A DNA stretch of 64,000 nt from Actinopolymorpha sp. NPDC004070. GTDB taxonomy: Bacteria > Actinomycetota > Actinomycetes > Propionibacteriales > Actinopolymorphaceae. This document shows positions 16,065 to 23,592 of this stretch, one piece after another. How positions within the stretch are numbered: the stretch's first letter is position 1; each line of letters starts with the position of its first letter. The stretch lies in the NCBI RefSeq assembly GCF_040610475.1, contig NZ_JBEXMJ010000003.1, positions 186,001-250,000 on the forward strand. The letters run 5' to 3'. The position numbers were made by a program, and so were the translations under genes. The notes under the pieces are model-generated. The model was not told the DNA's origin, did not search any database, and saw only the letters and a program-made list of their open reading frames with translations.

Positions 16065-17082
16065 CTCCTCCCGGGCGAAGGTGATTCCCCTCCACGGCTC
16101 GCCATCGGCCGACGACGCGGGCACGCCCGCGGGCTCGTCCCGCCCCGGCTCGCGCGGTGGGGGCGAGCAGCCGGCGAGCCTCGGTGACGGCCTGCGCGAG
16201 GTGGCCGGCGCGCTCGCGCAGGGACTGGCCGAGCGCACCCTCGGCGACGACTGGCGGTCCAAGGTGGCCGGCGGGCTGGAGTTCGCCCGGCGGCGGCTGA
16301 CGGGGGAGTACGAGGTCGACGACCTCGGCTTCGACCCCGACCTCACCGAGAACGTCCTGCTCGCGATTCTGCGGCCGTTGTACCAAAGCTGGTTCCGTGT
16401 CGAGGTGCGCGGCCTGGAGAACATCCCCTCCGTCGGTGGCGCCCTCCTGGTGGCCAACCACTCGGGCACCCTGCCCGTCGACGGCCTGATGACCCACGTC
16501 GCGGTGCACGACCACCACCCGGCGCACCGCCACATCCGGATGCTCGGCGCCGACCTCGTCTTCCGTACGCCGGTGATCTCCGAACTCGCCCGCAAGGGCG
16601 GCACCACACTCGCCTGCAACGAGGATGCCGAGCGGCTGCTCAGGACGGGTGAGCTGGTCGCGGTGTTCCCCGAGGGCTACAAGGGGCTGGGCAAGCCGTT
16701 CTCCGAACGCTACAAACTGCAGCGGTTCGGGCGGGGCGGCTTCGTCGCGGCCGCACTGCGCACCGGCGTACCCATCGTGCCGTGCTCGATCGTCGGCGCC
16801 GAGGAGACCTACCCGCTGCTCGGCAACGTCGAGCCGCTCGCCCGCCTGCTCGGAGTGCCGTACCTCCCGATCACGCCGACGTTCCCCTGGCTCGGCCCGC
16901 TCGGGCTGGTGCCGCTGCCGTCGAAGTGGATCATCTCCTTCGGCGAGCCGATCTCCACCGACAGCTACGACGCGGAGGCGGCCGAGGATCCCATGCTGGT
17001 CTTCGACCTCACCGACCAGGTGCGCGAGACGATCCAGCACACCCTGTACGCACTACTCCTCGACCGCCCCGACGCCTTCTGA
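16057..17082 (+). CDS. Lysophospholipid/glycerol-phosphate acyltransferase family protein
   Basis: The 341-residue protein belongs to the PlsC-type acyltransferases, which move an acyl chain from acyl-CoA or acyl-ACP to a glycerolipid. The catalytic NHxxxxD motif is NHSGTLPVD near residue 135, and the substrate motif is FPEGYKGLGKPFSERYKLQRF near 205-225. The N-terminal 100 residues are low in complexity, then helical. ATG 16057 lies within the last codons of the SDR gene, so the two are coupled. A weak hairpin follows. Confidence 0.85.
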   Translation: MADSSRAKVIPLHGSPSADDAGTPAGSSRPGSRGGGEQPASLGDGLREVAGALAQGLAERTLGDDWRSKVAGGLEFARRRLTGEYEVDDLGFDPDLTENVLLAILRPLYQSWFRVEVRGLENIPSVGGALLVANHSGTLPVDGLMTHVAVHDHHPAHRHIRMLGADLVFRTPVISELARKGGTTLACNEDAERLLRTGELVAVFPEGYKGLGKPFSERYKLQRFGRGGFVAAALRTGVPIVPCSIVGAEETYPLLGNVEPLARLLGVPYLPITPTFPWLGPLGLVPLPSKWIISFGEPISTDSYDAEAAEDPMLVFDLTDQVRETIQHTLYALLLDRPDAF

Positions 17083-17130
17083 CCGCCGCGGGCCCCTGCA
17101 TCCTGCCTGGCTGCGTTGTCGTCGTCGCGC

Positions 17131-17154
17131 CGGATTCCTCCGCGGAAGAATCCG
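17131..17154. terminator. Weak hairpin between convergent genes
   Basis: Arms 17131-17137 and 17148-17154 (CGGATTC / GAATCCG) surround a 10-base loop that can pair further. It lies between the acyltransferase (plus) and the rsbN-like gene (minus) and may terminate both. Confidence 0.45.
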
Positions 17155-17201
17155 CGAGCGCCCGGCGGCCGCACCACACCGAGACCCCTCGAGACCTGCG
17201 C

Positions 17202-18395
17202 TCAGTTCGGCAGAGGGAGGGGCAGCGGCAGCGGCAGGGTCGGGAGAGGCAGGGGCAGCGGCAGCGGCGACCCGGGCGGTGGCGGGGTCGTCGGTGTTCC
17301 CGTGGGGGCCGGCGTGGTCGGCTTCGGGTTGGGCGTCCCCGGTCCGCTCGGCCGGGGCCGCGGCAGGGTGAGCGTCGGCAGGGGTAGGGGCAGCGGGTCG
17401 GCGCTACGGGTCGGCTGTGGACCACCCGGGCCGGGATTGGTCGGCGCCGGACCCGGGCCCCTGGGCGCAGCCGTCGGCCCGGGCGTGGCCGGAAGCTGCC
17501 CGGACGTGGGCCCGGCCGTGGGCCCGGACGTGGGGCCGGAAGTAGGGGAGGGGCGCGGCGACGTGGTCCGACCAGGGGCGGTGGGCGTGACCTCGCAGGT
17601 CGGGCACGCGGCGCGGGCCCGGCGGTCGGCGTCGGCCACCGCGGCGGCAGCGCGGGCGTACGACCCGGAAAGTCCCTGCGGCAGCAGCGGACGCAACTCC
17701 CGCAGTCGCGGCTGGGCGCCGGCGACGAAATCCCGGATCGCGACCACCGGTGCGGGGCTTCCGTTGGTCTGGTGCGCCTGCAGGAGCAGGTCGGCGCCCC
17801 GGCGGGTGTCGGCGCTCACTTCGTACAGCGTGGCCCGCGCCAGGTGGACGCGCTCGGTGTCGGTGTCGCGCAGGGGCGCGCCGCCGGCCATCCTGCCCAC
17901 CTCGGTCAGCCGGGTCGAGGCGTGGGTGAGGTACTCCCGGCCCTGCGACTCCTGACCGGATGCGACCGCCACCTGGGTACGCTCCAGGCCGATCTTGATG
18001 GGGTAGAACAACCCGCCCGGCTGGGCGTCCCGGGCGGCCGCGGCTGTTCCGGCCACCCCGCCGGCCAGCACCACCGCGGCGGCGACGGCGACGATCCGCG
18101 AACGCCTCGGAGCCGCGGACACTGGCCGTGCCGAGCGGTCCGCGCGTGACCCGGCACCACCCGAACGGCTGTCGAGGGCACTGTGACCCCCTCCGGCGGG
18201 CAGCCGCGCGGCGGCCGTCACCAGGCGCTCGCGAAGGGTCGTACGGAACTCCTCCGACGGCTCGATCGCGGAGGGTCTCAGCCGCACGGCGACGGAGTGC
18301 AGGTCGCGGAGCGTGGGGTCGGTGGAGCGGCCGGTGCCATCCACCAGCCGGGCGAATTCCTCGGCCCGCCGGCGCGACGCCAGGAGGGAGGTCAT
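17202..18395 (-). CDS. rsbN: RsbN-like membrane anti-sigma factor (DUF5667)
   Basis: The 397-residue protein has a cytoplasmic N-terminal part (about 1-95), one membrane segment (VAVAAAVVLAGGVAGTAAAA, about 102-121), an outer DUF5667 domain (about 122-265), and a long Pro-rich tail ending in repeated PLPLPL. This layout matches RsbN, the anti-sigma factor of BldN in Streptomyces, which holds the sigma factor at the membrane. It lies directly downstream of the BldN-like gene with its own 202-base gap that contains a BldN-type promoter. RsbN as I recall it is shorter; the Pro tail is extra. The assignment rests on layout and context. Confidence 0.72.
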   Translation of the reverse strand: MTSLLASRRRAEEFARLVDGTGRSTDPTLRDLHSVAVRLRPSAIEPSEEFRTTLRERLVTAAARLPAGGGHSALDSRSGGAGSRADRSARPVSAAPRRSRIVAVAAAVVLAGGVAGTAAAARDAQPGGLFYPIKIGLERTQVAVASGQESQGREYLTHASTRLTEVGRMAGGAPLRDTDTERVHLARATLYEVSADTRRGADLLLQAHQTNGSPAPVVAIRDFVAGAQPRLRELRPLLPQGLSGSYARAAAAVADADRRARAACPTCEVTPTAPGRTTSPRPSPTSGPTSGPTAGPTSGQLPATPGPTAAPRGPGPAPTNPGPGGPQPTRSADPLPLPLPTLTLPRPRPSGPGTPNPKPTTPAPTGTPTTPPPPGSPLPLPLPLPTLPLPLPLPLPN

Positions 18396-18506
18396 CGACG
18401 CGTGCTCCTTCGACCAGTCAACCGGTGTGGCCGGGATCCTCCGAGCTCATCCGGTGGTGTGTGCGGTGGGACGGGCGGTGTCCCGAATCGTGGGGTGATA
18501 CCTGCG

Positions 18507-18534
18507 AAAACGAGCAGTAGCCCCAGGGGTTACG
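18507..18534 (-). promoter_or_regulatory. BldN-type promoter before rsbN (CGTAAC-N16-CGTTTT)
   Basis: On the minus strand CGTAAC (18534-18529) is followed after exactly 16 bp by CGTTTT (18512-18507). The Streptomyces sigma-BldN consensus, as I recall it, is CGTAAC-N16-CGTTGA, so the -35 is perfect and the -10 matches 4 of 6. Transcription would start near 18500, about 105 bases before the rsbN-like start. Confidence 0.72.
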
Positions 18535-18597
18535 GTCCGGCGCCGGCGCGGTCGCGTGGGCCGGAGCGGGCGGTCTCCGGTGGCCTGCTCGGCGGGG

Positions 18598-19452
18598 TCA
18601 CCGGAGCCCGTCGGGGAGCAGCTTGGCGAGGTTGCGCACCGCTCGCAACTGGAGTTGCTTGACCGCGCCCTCGCTCTTGCCCAACGACTGGGCGGTCTCG
18701 GCCACGGACATGCCGTTGAGGAAGCGCATCACCAGGCACTCCTGCTGGTCCGGGCCGAGCTGCCGGAGAGCCTCCACCAGCGCCTCGTTGGTCAACCGGG
18801 TGAGGACGTCGTCCTCGGGACCCGCCGTGACCGAGTCGGAGTCGAGGATCTCCCCGGTCACGACCTCCAGCCGGAACCGGCCCGACTTGAAGTGGTCGGT
18901 GACGAGGTTGCGGGCGATCGTCACCAGCCAGGCTCCGAAGTCGCGGCCCTGCCAGCGGAACGACCCCAGCGACCGAAGGGCGCGCAGGAACGTCTCGCTG
19001 GTGATGTCCTCGGCCAGGGCGTGCGTGCCGACCCGGTAGTAGACGTACCGGTAGACGCTCGGGACGTAGTGGTCGTACAGCTGCCCGAACGCCTCGGCGT
19101 CACCCCGCTGGGCGAGCTCGACCAGCGCGACGATCCGCGCCCTGGCGGCGTCGGCGGGCGCGTGCTCACCGGCGCCGTCGACGGCCCGGGTGCCCGCGCG
19201 GGCCCGGGACGAGGCGGTCTCCTGGTGCGATGCCTGGCACAGCCGGCCGTCGTCGGGCGCGGGGGAGTGCCCCCCGGTGAACCGGCCGGCGGAAGGGGCG
19301 GAGGCGGGGGCCGGGACCGCTGGGACCCGAACGAGGACGTGCCTGCCGGACGGTTCCCAGGAGTCGGTCGTACGCAGCGCGGCGCGCAGCAGCTCGAGAA
19401 GCTCCCGCACGCCCGCGCTGTCGGCGAGCGTGGTCCGGCGGTCATCCAACAT
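18598..19452 (-). CDS. bldN: ECF RNA polymerase sigma factor, BldN-like
   Basis: The 284-residue protein has region 2 (QLYDHYVPSVYRYVYYRVG...WLVTIARN, about 120-190) and region 4 (LGPDQQECLVMRFLNGMSVAETAQSLGKSEGAVKQLQLRAVRNLA, about 230-275). It closely resembles BldN of Streptomyces, including the YRVGxxxxAEDxTSETFLRALR and FRWQGRDFGAWL segments. Residues 1-105 form an extra N-terminal region, as in BldN, where a pro-sequence of similar size is removed. BldN controls aerial growth genes. ATG 19452 has a G-rich ribosome site; an upstream in-frame start at 19518 would overlap the gap. The rsbN-like anti-sigma gene follows. Confidence 0.82.
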   Translation of the reverse strand: MLDDRRTTLADSAGVRELLELLRAALRTTDSWEPSGRHVLVRVPAVPAPASAPSAGRFTGGHSPAPDDGRLCQASHQETASSRARAGTRAVDGAGEHAPADAARARIVALVELAQRGDAEAFGQLYDHYVPSVYRYVYYRVGTHALAEDITSETFLRALRSLGSFRWQGRDFGAWLVTIARNLVTDHFKSGRFRLEVVTGEILDSDSVTAGPEDDVLTRLTNEALVEALRQLGPDQQECLVMRFLNGMSVAETAQSLGKSEGAVKQLQLRAVRNLAKLLPDGLR

Positions 19453-19536
19453 CGCTACCTGCCCCCCAGCAGGATCGGGTACGTCCCCGTTCGCGGCATC
19501 GTAGGGAATTCCCGGCAAACGGGAAACCCGGCGTGT

Positions 19537-20451
19537 TCAGCGGAGCTTCCACCACGGAGAGCGTCGCCGCCCGAGCGGAGGCCGGAGAGGTAGGCCGAGC
19601 GCGGAGTGGTGCCGGCCGAGCGCCGTGCGGCGCAGGGCCGCCGCGGCTGCCGCCGCACCACCGACCGCGCCGGCCATCGCCGCCGCCGCGAGCCCGGCCC
19701 GGGCCGCCCTCCGGGCCCGGCGGAAGTCGCGGATGCGCCACCCGTTCTTGCGGGCGTACCTGCGCAGCTTGCGGTCGGGGTTGATGGCGTACGGCAGACC
19801 GACCAGCGACAGCATCGGGACGTCGTTGGCGGAGTCGGAGTACGCCGCACAACGGGACAGGTCGAGGTTTTCCCGCGCAGCCAGAATCCGGACCGCCTCG
19901 GCCTTGGCCTGGCCGTGCATGAGGTCGCCCACCAGCCGGCCGGTGTATTTGCCGTCCTGGGTCTCCGCGATGGTGCCGAGCGCGCCGGTGAGGTTGAGCC
20001 GGTCGGCGATCAGCTGGGCGATCTCCACCGGGGCGGCGGTGACCAGCCACACCCGCTGGCCCTGGTCGAGGTGCCGCTGGGCGAGTGCGGCCGTGCCGGG
20101 CCAGATCTTGGTGGCCAGCGCCTCGTCGAAGATCTCCGAGGCGAGCTCGGCCAGGTCCTCGACCTCCCAGCCGGCGATGAACGCCAGCCCGAGCTCGCGG
20201 ATCTGGCTGATGCCGTCGGCGTCCTCCGCGCCGCCGATCCGGAACTTCAGCTGCTGCCAGCCCGCGCTGAGGAACTCCCGGGTCGGGTAGTAGTCGCGAG
20301 AGTGCAGGCCACGGGCGAGGTAGAAGAGCGAGGCGCCGCGCATCAGCGTGTTGTCCACGTCGAAGAACGCCGCTGCGGCCAGGTCGGCAGGTGGTCGGTC
20401 GGGGGCGTGGATCGGGGACAGAGCCGGCTTGTCTTCCTCCGCGGGCGTCAT
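19537..20451 (-). CDS. HAD-superfamily IB phosphatase (SerB-like)
   Basis: This 304-residue hydrolase has the HAD nucleophile motif FFDVDNTLMRG (about 29-39), motif II VWLVTAAP near 130, and motif III with SDSANDVPML near 205, the layout of subfamily IB (phosphoserine-phosphatase-like). The last 70 residues are Arg/Ala-rich. Its orthologues lie beside bldN in Streptomyces. The true substrate is unknown; some relatives act on lysophosphatidic acid or phosphoserine. I chose ATG 20451 because TAAGCT ends 8 bases before it (leaderless pattern); GTG 20457 is an alternative. Confidence 0.85.
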   Translation of the reverse strand: MTPAEEDKPALSPIHAPDRPPADLAAAAFFDVDNTLMRGASLFYLARGLHSRDYYPTREFLSAGWQQLKFRIGGAEDADGISQIRELGLAFIAGWEVEDLAELASEIFDEALATKIWPGTAALAQRHLDQGQRVWLVTAAPVEIAQLIADRLNLTGALGTIAETQDGKYTGRLVGDLMHGQAKAEAVRILAARENLDLSRCAAYSDSANDVPMLSLVGLPYAINPDRKLRRYARKNGWRIRDFRRARRAARAGLAAAAMAGAVGGAAAAAAALRRTALGRHHSALGLPLRPPLGRRRSPWWKLR

Positions 20452-20580
20452 GCCCACCGAGCTTAGGGCGTCGGACCGACATCACGCCGATCAGGATGTG
20501 GGAATCCTCCGGCTCCCGGAGTGGTCCCGGGGGTGGACACCCGGAGTCGTGCCGGTCCGATGTGTGCCAGACTCGCCGAC

Positions 20581-22287
20581 GTGGTGATGGCGCCTCGTAC
20601 GCAGCTGCAGCCGGACCGGGTGGTCACGGCGGTCAATGTCGCCGACCTGGTGCGACGGGCGGCCCAGGATGCCCCCGACCACCTCGCGCTGGTGGCCGGT
20701 GACGACCGGCTGACCTGGGCCGAGCTCGACCGCGCGGTCGACGCCGTGGCGGCCGCCTGGTCCGGTGCCGGGCTGGTGGCCGGGTTCCGCGTGGCGCTGG
20801 CCATGTCCAACTCCCTGGAGTTCGTCACCGCCTACTTCGGTGCGCTTCGCGCGGGCGTGATCGCCGTACCCCTCAATCCCGCCGGCACGGCCCAGGAGAT
20901 AGGGGCGATGCTGGGCGCGGTCAACGCGCGGGTGGTCCTCGCCGACGACACCAGCGTGGCCGCCGTCCGCGCCGCGGTGGACGAGGCCGCCGGTGCCCGC
21001 GGCCTCGCCTTCGACGCGGACGTTCCGGTGGTGGTCCCGGTCGGGGTCGCCTCCCGGCCCGGCGAACGCAGCTACGACGAGCTGCTGGCCGCCGCCTCCA
21101 GCGCACCCGCCGTCCCGCCTGCCGACCCCGAGGCGCTCGCGGTTCTGCTGTTCACCTCCGGCGCGGCCGGCCCTCCGGTGATGCTCACGCACCGTGCGCT
21201 GCTGGCCAACCTCGACCAGCTGGCCTCGATCGACCCCCCGGTGATGACGTCCACCGACGTGGTGCTCGGCGTACTCCCGATGTGTCACGTGTACGGCCTG
21301 AACGCCGTGCTCGGCATGGTCGCCCGGGTGGCCGGCACGCTGGTGCTGGTCCGCCGCTTCACCCCCGAGGGCAGCCTCGACCTGGTGGCGGCCGAGCAGG
21401 TGACGAACGTCCCGGCCGTCCCCACGGTGTTCGCGAGCTGGCTCCGGTCCACCGCCGACGACGCCGAGCTCGCGCGCCGGCTGGCGAGCGTCCGGCTGCT
21501 GGTGTCCGGTGCGGCGCCGCTGCCGCCGTCGCTGCAGGGCGCACTGCTCGCGGCCACCGGCCTGGTCGTCCAGGAGGGATACGGCCTGACCGAGGCCGGC
21601 CCGGTGGTCACCAGCACCCTGTGCTCGGCGCCTGCGGTGTCCGAGACGGCGGAGTCCGCCGAGACGGCGGAATCCGGAGAGTCCGCGGAGCCGGCGGGTG
21701 AGGCGACGTCCCGGGCCGTGCCGACCGGGCGGGCGAAGCACACGGTGGGTGCGCCCCTTCCCGGGGTGGAGCTGCGGATCGTCGACGAGACCGGCGCCGA
21801 GGTCGAGGTGGGCGAGACCGGCCAGGTGCTCGTCCGCGGGCCGAACCTCTTCTCCGGCTACTGGCCGGACGGCGCCGACGCGCCGGAGGAGAAGGGCTGG
21901 CTGGCCACCGGCGACATCGGCTACCTCGACGAGGACGGCGACCTGGTCCTGGTCGACCGGATCAAGGAACTCGTGATCGTCTCCGGCTTCAACGTCTACC
22001 CGCGTGAGGTGGAGGAGGCGATCGGCGAGCTCGACGGCGTGGCCGAGGTCGCTGTGGTGGCGATGCCGGACCCGCAGACCGGCGAGGCCGTCCGCGCGTA
22101 CGTCGTTCCCGCCGCGGGTGCGCAGGTGAGCGCCGAGGAGGTACGCCGCCACTGCGAGGTCCGGCTGGCGAGGTTCAAGCGGCCCAGCGTGGTGGAGATC
22201 GTCCCCGAGCTGCCGCGTTCGGTGACCGGCAAGGTCGCCAAGTCCCGTCTGCGGCGCGCCGCCCGCGAGTCGGCGATCGGCTTCTGA
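20581..22287 (+). CDS. AMP-binding acyl-CoA synthetase family protein with altered P-loop
   Basis: The 568-residue protein has the ANL fold of acyl-CoA ligases: an N-terminal domain, GYGLTEAGPV (A5 motif), TGDIGYLDEDGDL, RIKELVIVSGFNVYPREVE, and the C-terminal catalytic Lys in VTGKVAKSRL. The P-loop, however, reads FTSGAAGPPVM instead of the usual TSGTTGxPKG, so both Thr and the Lys are lost; activity may be weak or altered. A Glu/Ser/Ala-rich insert lies near 358-380. I chose GTG 20581, 7 bases after CAGACT (leaderless pattern); ATG 20587 is also possible. The substrate is unknown. The glutaredoxin gene follows by 2 bases. Confidence 0.82.
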   Translation: MVMAPRTQLQPDRVVTAVNVADLVRRAAQDAPDHLALVAGDDRLTWAELDRAVDAVAAAWSGAGLVAGFRVALAMSNSLEFVTAYFGALRAGVIAVPLNPAGTAQEIGAMLGAVNARVVLADDTSVAAVRAAVDEAAGARGLAFDADVPVVVPVGVASRPGERSYDELLAAASSAPAVPPADPEALAVLLFTSGAAGPPVMLTHRALLANLDQLASIDPPVMTSTDVVLGVLPMCHVYGLNAVLGMVARVAGTLVLVRRFTPEGSLDLVAAEQVTNVPAVPTVFASWLRSTADDAELARRLASVRLLVSGAAPLPPSLQGALLAATGLVVQEGYGLTEAGPVVTSTLCSAPAVSETAESAETAESGESAEPAGEATSRAVPTGRAKHTVGAPLPGVELRIVDETGAEVEVGETGQVLVRGPNLFSGYWPDGADAPEEKGWLATGDIGYLDEDGDLVLVDRIKELVIVSGFNVYPREVEEAIGELDGVAEVAVVAMPDPQTGEAVRAYVVPAAGAQVSAEEVRRHCEVRLARFKRPSVVEIVPELPRSVTGKVAKSRLRRAARESAIGF

Positions 22288-22289
22288 CC

Positions 22290-22571
22290 GTGGCCGAACC
22301 GACCCGGCCGACCCGGCCGACCCAACCGTCGCCGGAGCGCGTGACCCTCTACAGCAAGCCCGGCTGCCACCTGTGCGACGACGCCCGCGCGGTGGTCGCC
22401 GCCGTGTGCGCCGACCTGGACGTCGGCTGGACCGAGATCGACATCCAGGGCGACGAGTCGCTGTACCGCAGGTTCTGGGAGCAGATCCCGGTCACGTTCG
22501 TCGACGGCCGCCAGCACGACTTCTGGCGGGTGGACGCGGACCGGCTGCGCACGGCGCTCACCGCCGGCTGA
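22290..22571 (+). CDS. Glutaredoxin-family protein
   Basis: The 93-residue protein has a thioredoxin fold of the DUF836/glutaredoxin type with the CxxC motif CHLC (about residues 25-28) after TLYSKPG. IPVTFVDGRQH carries the cis-Pro segment. A Thr/Arg/Pro-rich start precedes the fold. It starts at GTG 22290, two bases after the acyl-CoA synthetase stop, and lies just upstream of rex, as glutaredoxin genes do in related genomes. It probably handles thiol exchange in the cytosol. Confidence 0.86.
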   Translation: MAEPTRPTRPTQPSPERVTLYSKPGCHLCDDARAVVAAVCADLDVGWTEIDIQGDESLYRRFWEQIPVTFVDGRQHDFWRVDADRLRTALTAG

Positions 22572-22739
22572 CCGGCCGAGGACCCGATCACAGGGTCCAC
22601 GAGATCGCCTTTCATGGTCCGGATTTCGGCCTTCCGGCGATCATGCCGAAGGTCCACATACGGGTCGATTCCGGCTCAGATCCGCTCCGAGCGAGCCGGA
22701 TGTGACGACCGGCACGTCCGGCCGGCGCTACGCTCGATT

Positions 22740-22757
22740 TTGTTCGCACGTTCACAA
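22740..22757. promoter_or_regulatory. Rex operator upstream of rex-hemACD
   Basis: TTGTTCGCACGTTCACAA compares with the Rex consensus TTGTGAA-N4-TTCACAA: the right half is perfect and the left half keeps TTGT. It lies 98 bases before the rex start, where Rex binds its own operon in Streptomyces. Confidence 0.7.
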
Positions 22758-22854
22758 AGTCCTAGGCTTGGAGATCGCCGGTCGGGAACGGCTCCGATCG
22801 AGCAGAGGCGTCACCAGCCCTGTCGACGACGTCTCGTGTCATTACGGGAGAGAA

Positions 22855-23592
22855 GTGAGTCCGCCGAACCCCCGCCGCACCAACGAGCAGGAAGCGCGCC
22901 CGAGCCGCGGCATCCCCGAGGCGACCGTGGCGCGACTGCCGGTCTACCTCCGGGCGCTGACCGCGCTCGCGGACCGGGGGATCGCGACCGCCTCCAGCGA
23001 GGAGCTCGCCCGGGCGGCCGGCGTCAACTCCGCGAAGCTGCGCAAGGACCTGTCCTACCTCGGGTCCTACGGCACCCGCGGGGTGGGATACGACGTGGAG
23101 TACCTCCGCTACCAGATCGCGCGGGAGATCGGGCTCACCCAGGACTGGCCCGTGGTGATCGTCGGCATCGGAAACCTCGGCCACGCCCTCGCCAACTACT
23201 CCGGGTTCGTCTCCCGCGGGTTCGGCATCGTCGGGCTGCTCGACGCCGACCCGGCGCGGGTCGGTGAGCAGGTCGGCGACCACGTGATCCAGGCGTACAG
23301 CGAACTCGAACGCGTCGTGTCAGAGTACGGCGTGGCCATCGGTGTCATCTCGACGCCGGCGACCGCCGCACAGGAGGTCTGCGACCGCATGGTTGCGGCG
23401 GGCATCACCAGCGTGCTCAACTTCGCTCCCGTGGTGCTGAGCGTTCCGGCCGGTGTGGACGTCCGCAAGGTCGACCTGTCCACCGAGCTGCAGATCCTCG
23501 CCTACCACGAACAACGCAAGTCGCTCGCGGGCCCCGGCCCGCTGAGCCAGGTTGACGGCATCCCAGTCGAGAGGAGTCCCCTCGTCCCATGA
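22855..23592 (+). CDS. rex: Redox-sensing transcriptional repressor Rex
   Basis: Rex senses the NADH/NAD+ ratio: it binds DNA when NADH is low and leaves when NADH rises. The 245-residue protein has a winged-helix domain (about 20-85, with SEELARAAGVNSAKLRKDLSYLG) and a Rossmann domain (VVIVGIGNLGHAL about 101-113, FGIVGLLDADP, VISTPA). The C-terminal helix that swaps between subunits is present. GTG 22855 has GGGAGAG upstream. The stop overlaps hemA by ATGA, forming rex-hemA-hemC-hemD as in Streptomyces. Confidence 0.96.
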   Translation: MSPPNPRRTNEQEARPSRGIPEATVARLPVYLRALTALADRGIATASSEELARAAGVNSAKLRKDLSYLGSYGTRGVGYDVEYLRYQIAREIGLTQDWPVVIVGIGNLGHALANYSGFVSRGFGIVGLLDADPARVGEQVGDHVIQAYSELERVVSEYGVAIGVISTPATAAQEVCDRMVAAGITSVLNFAPVVLSVPAGVDVRKVDLSTELQILAYHEQRKSLAGPGPLSQVDGIPVERSPLVP

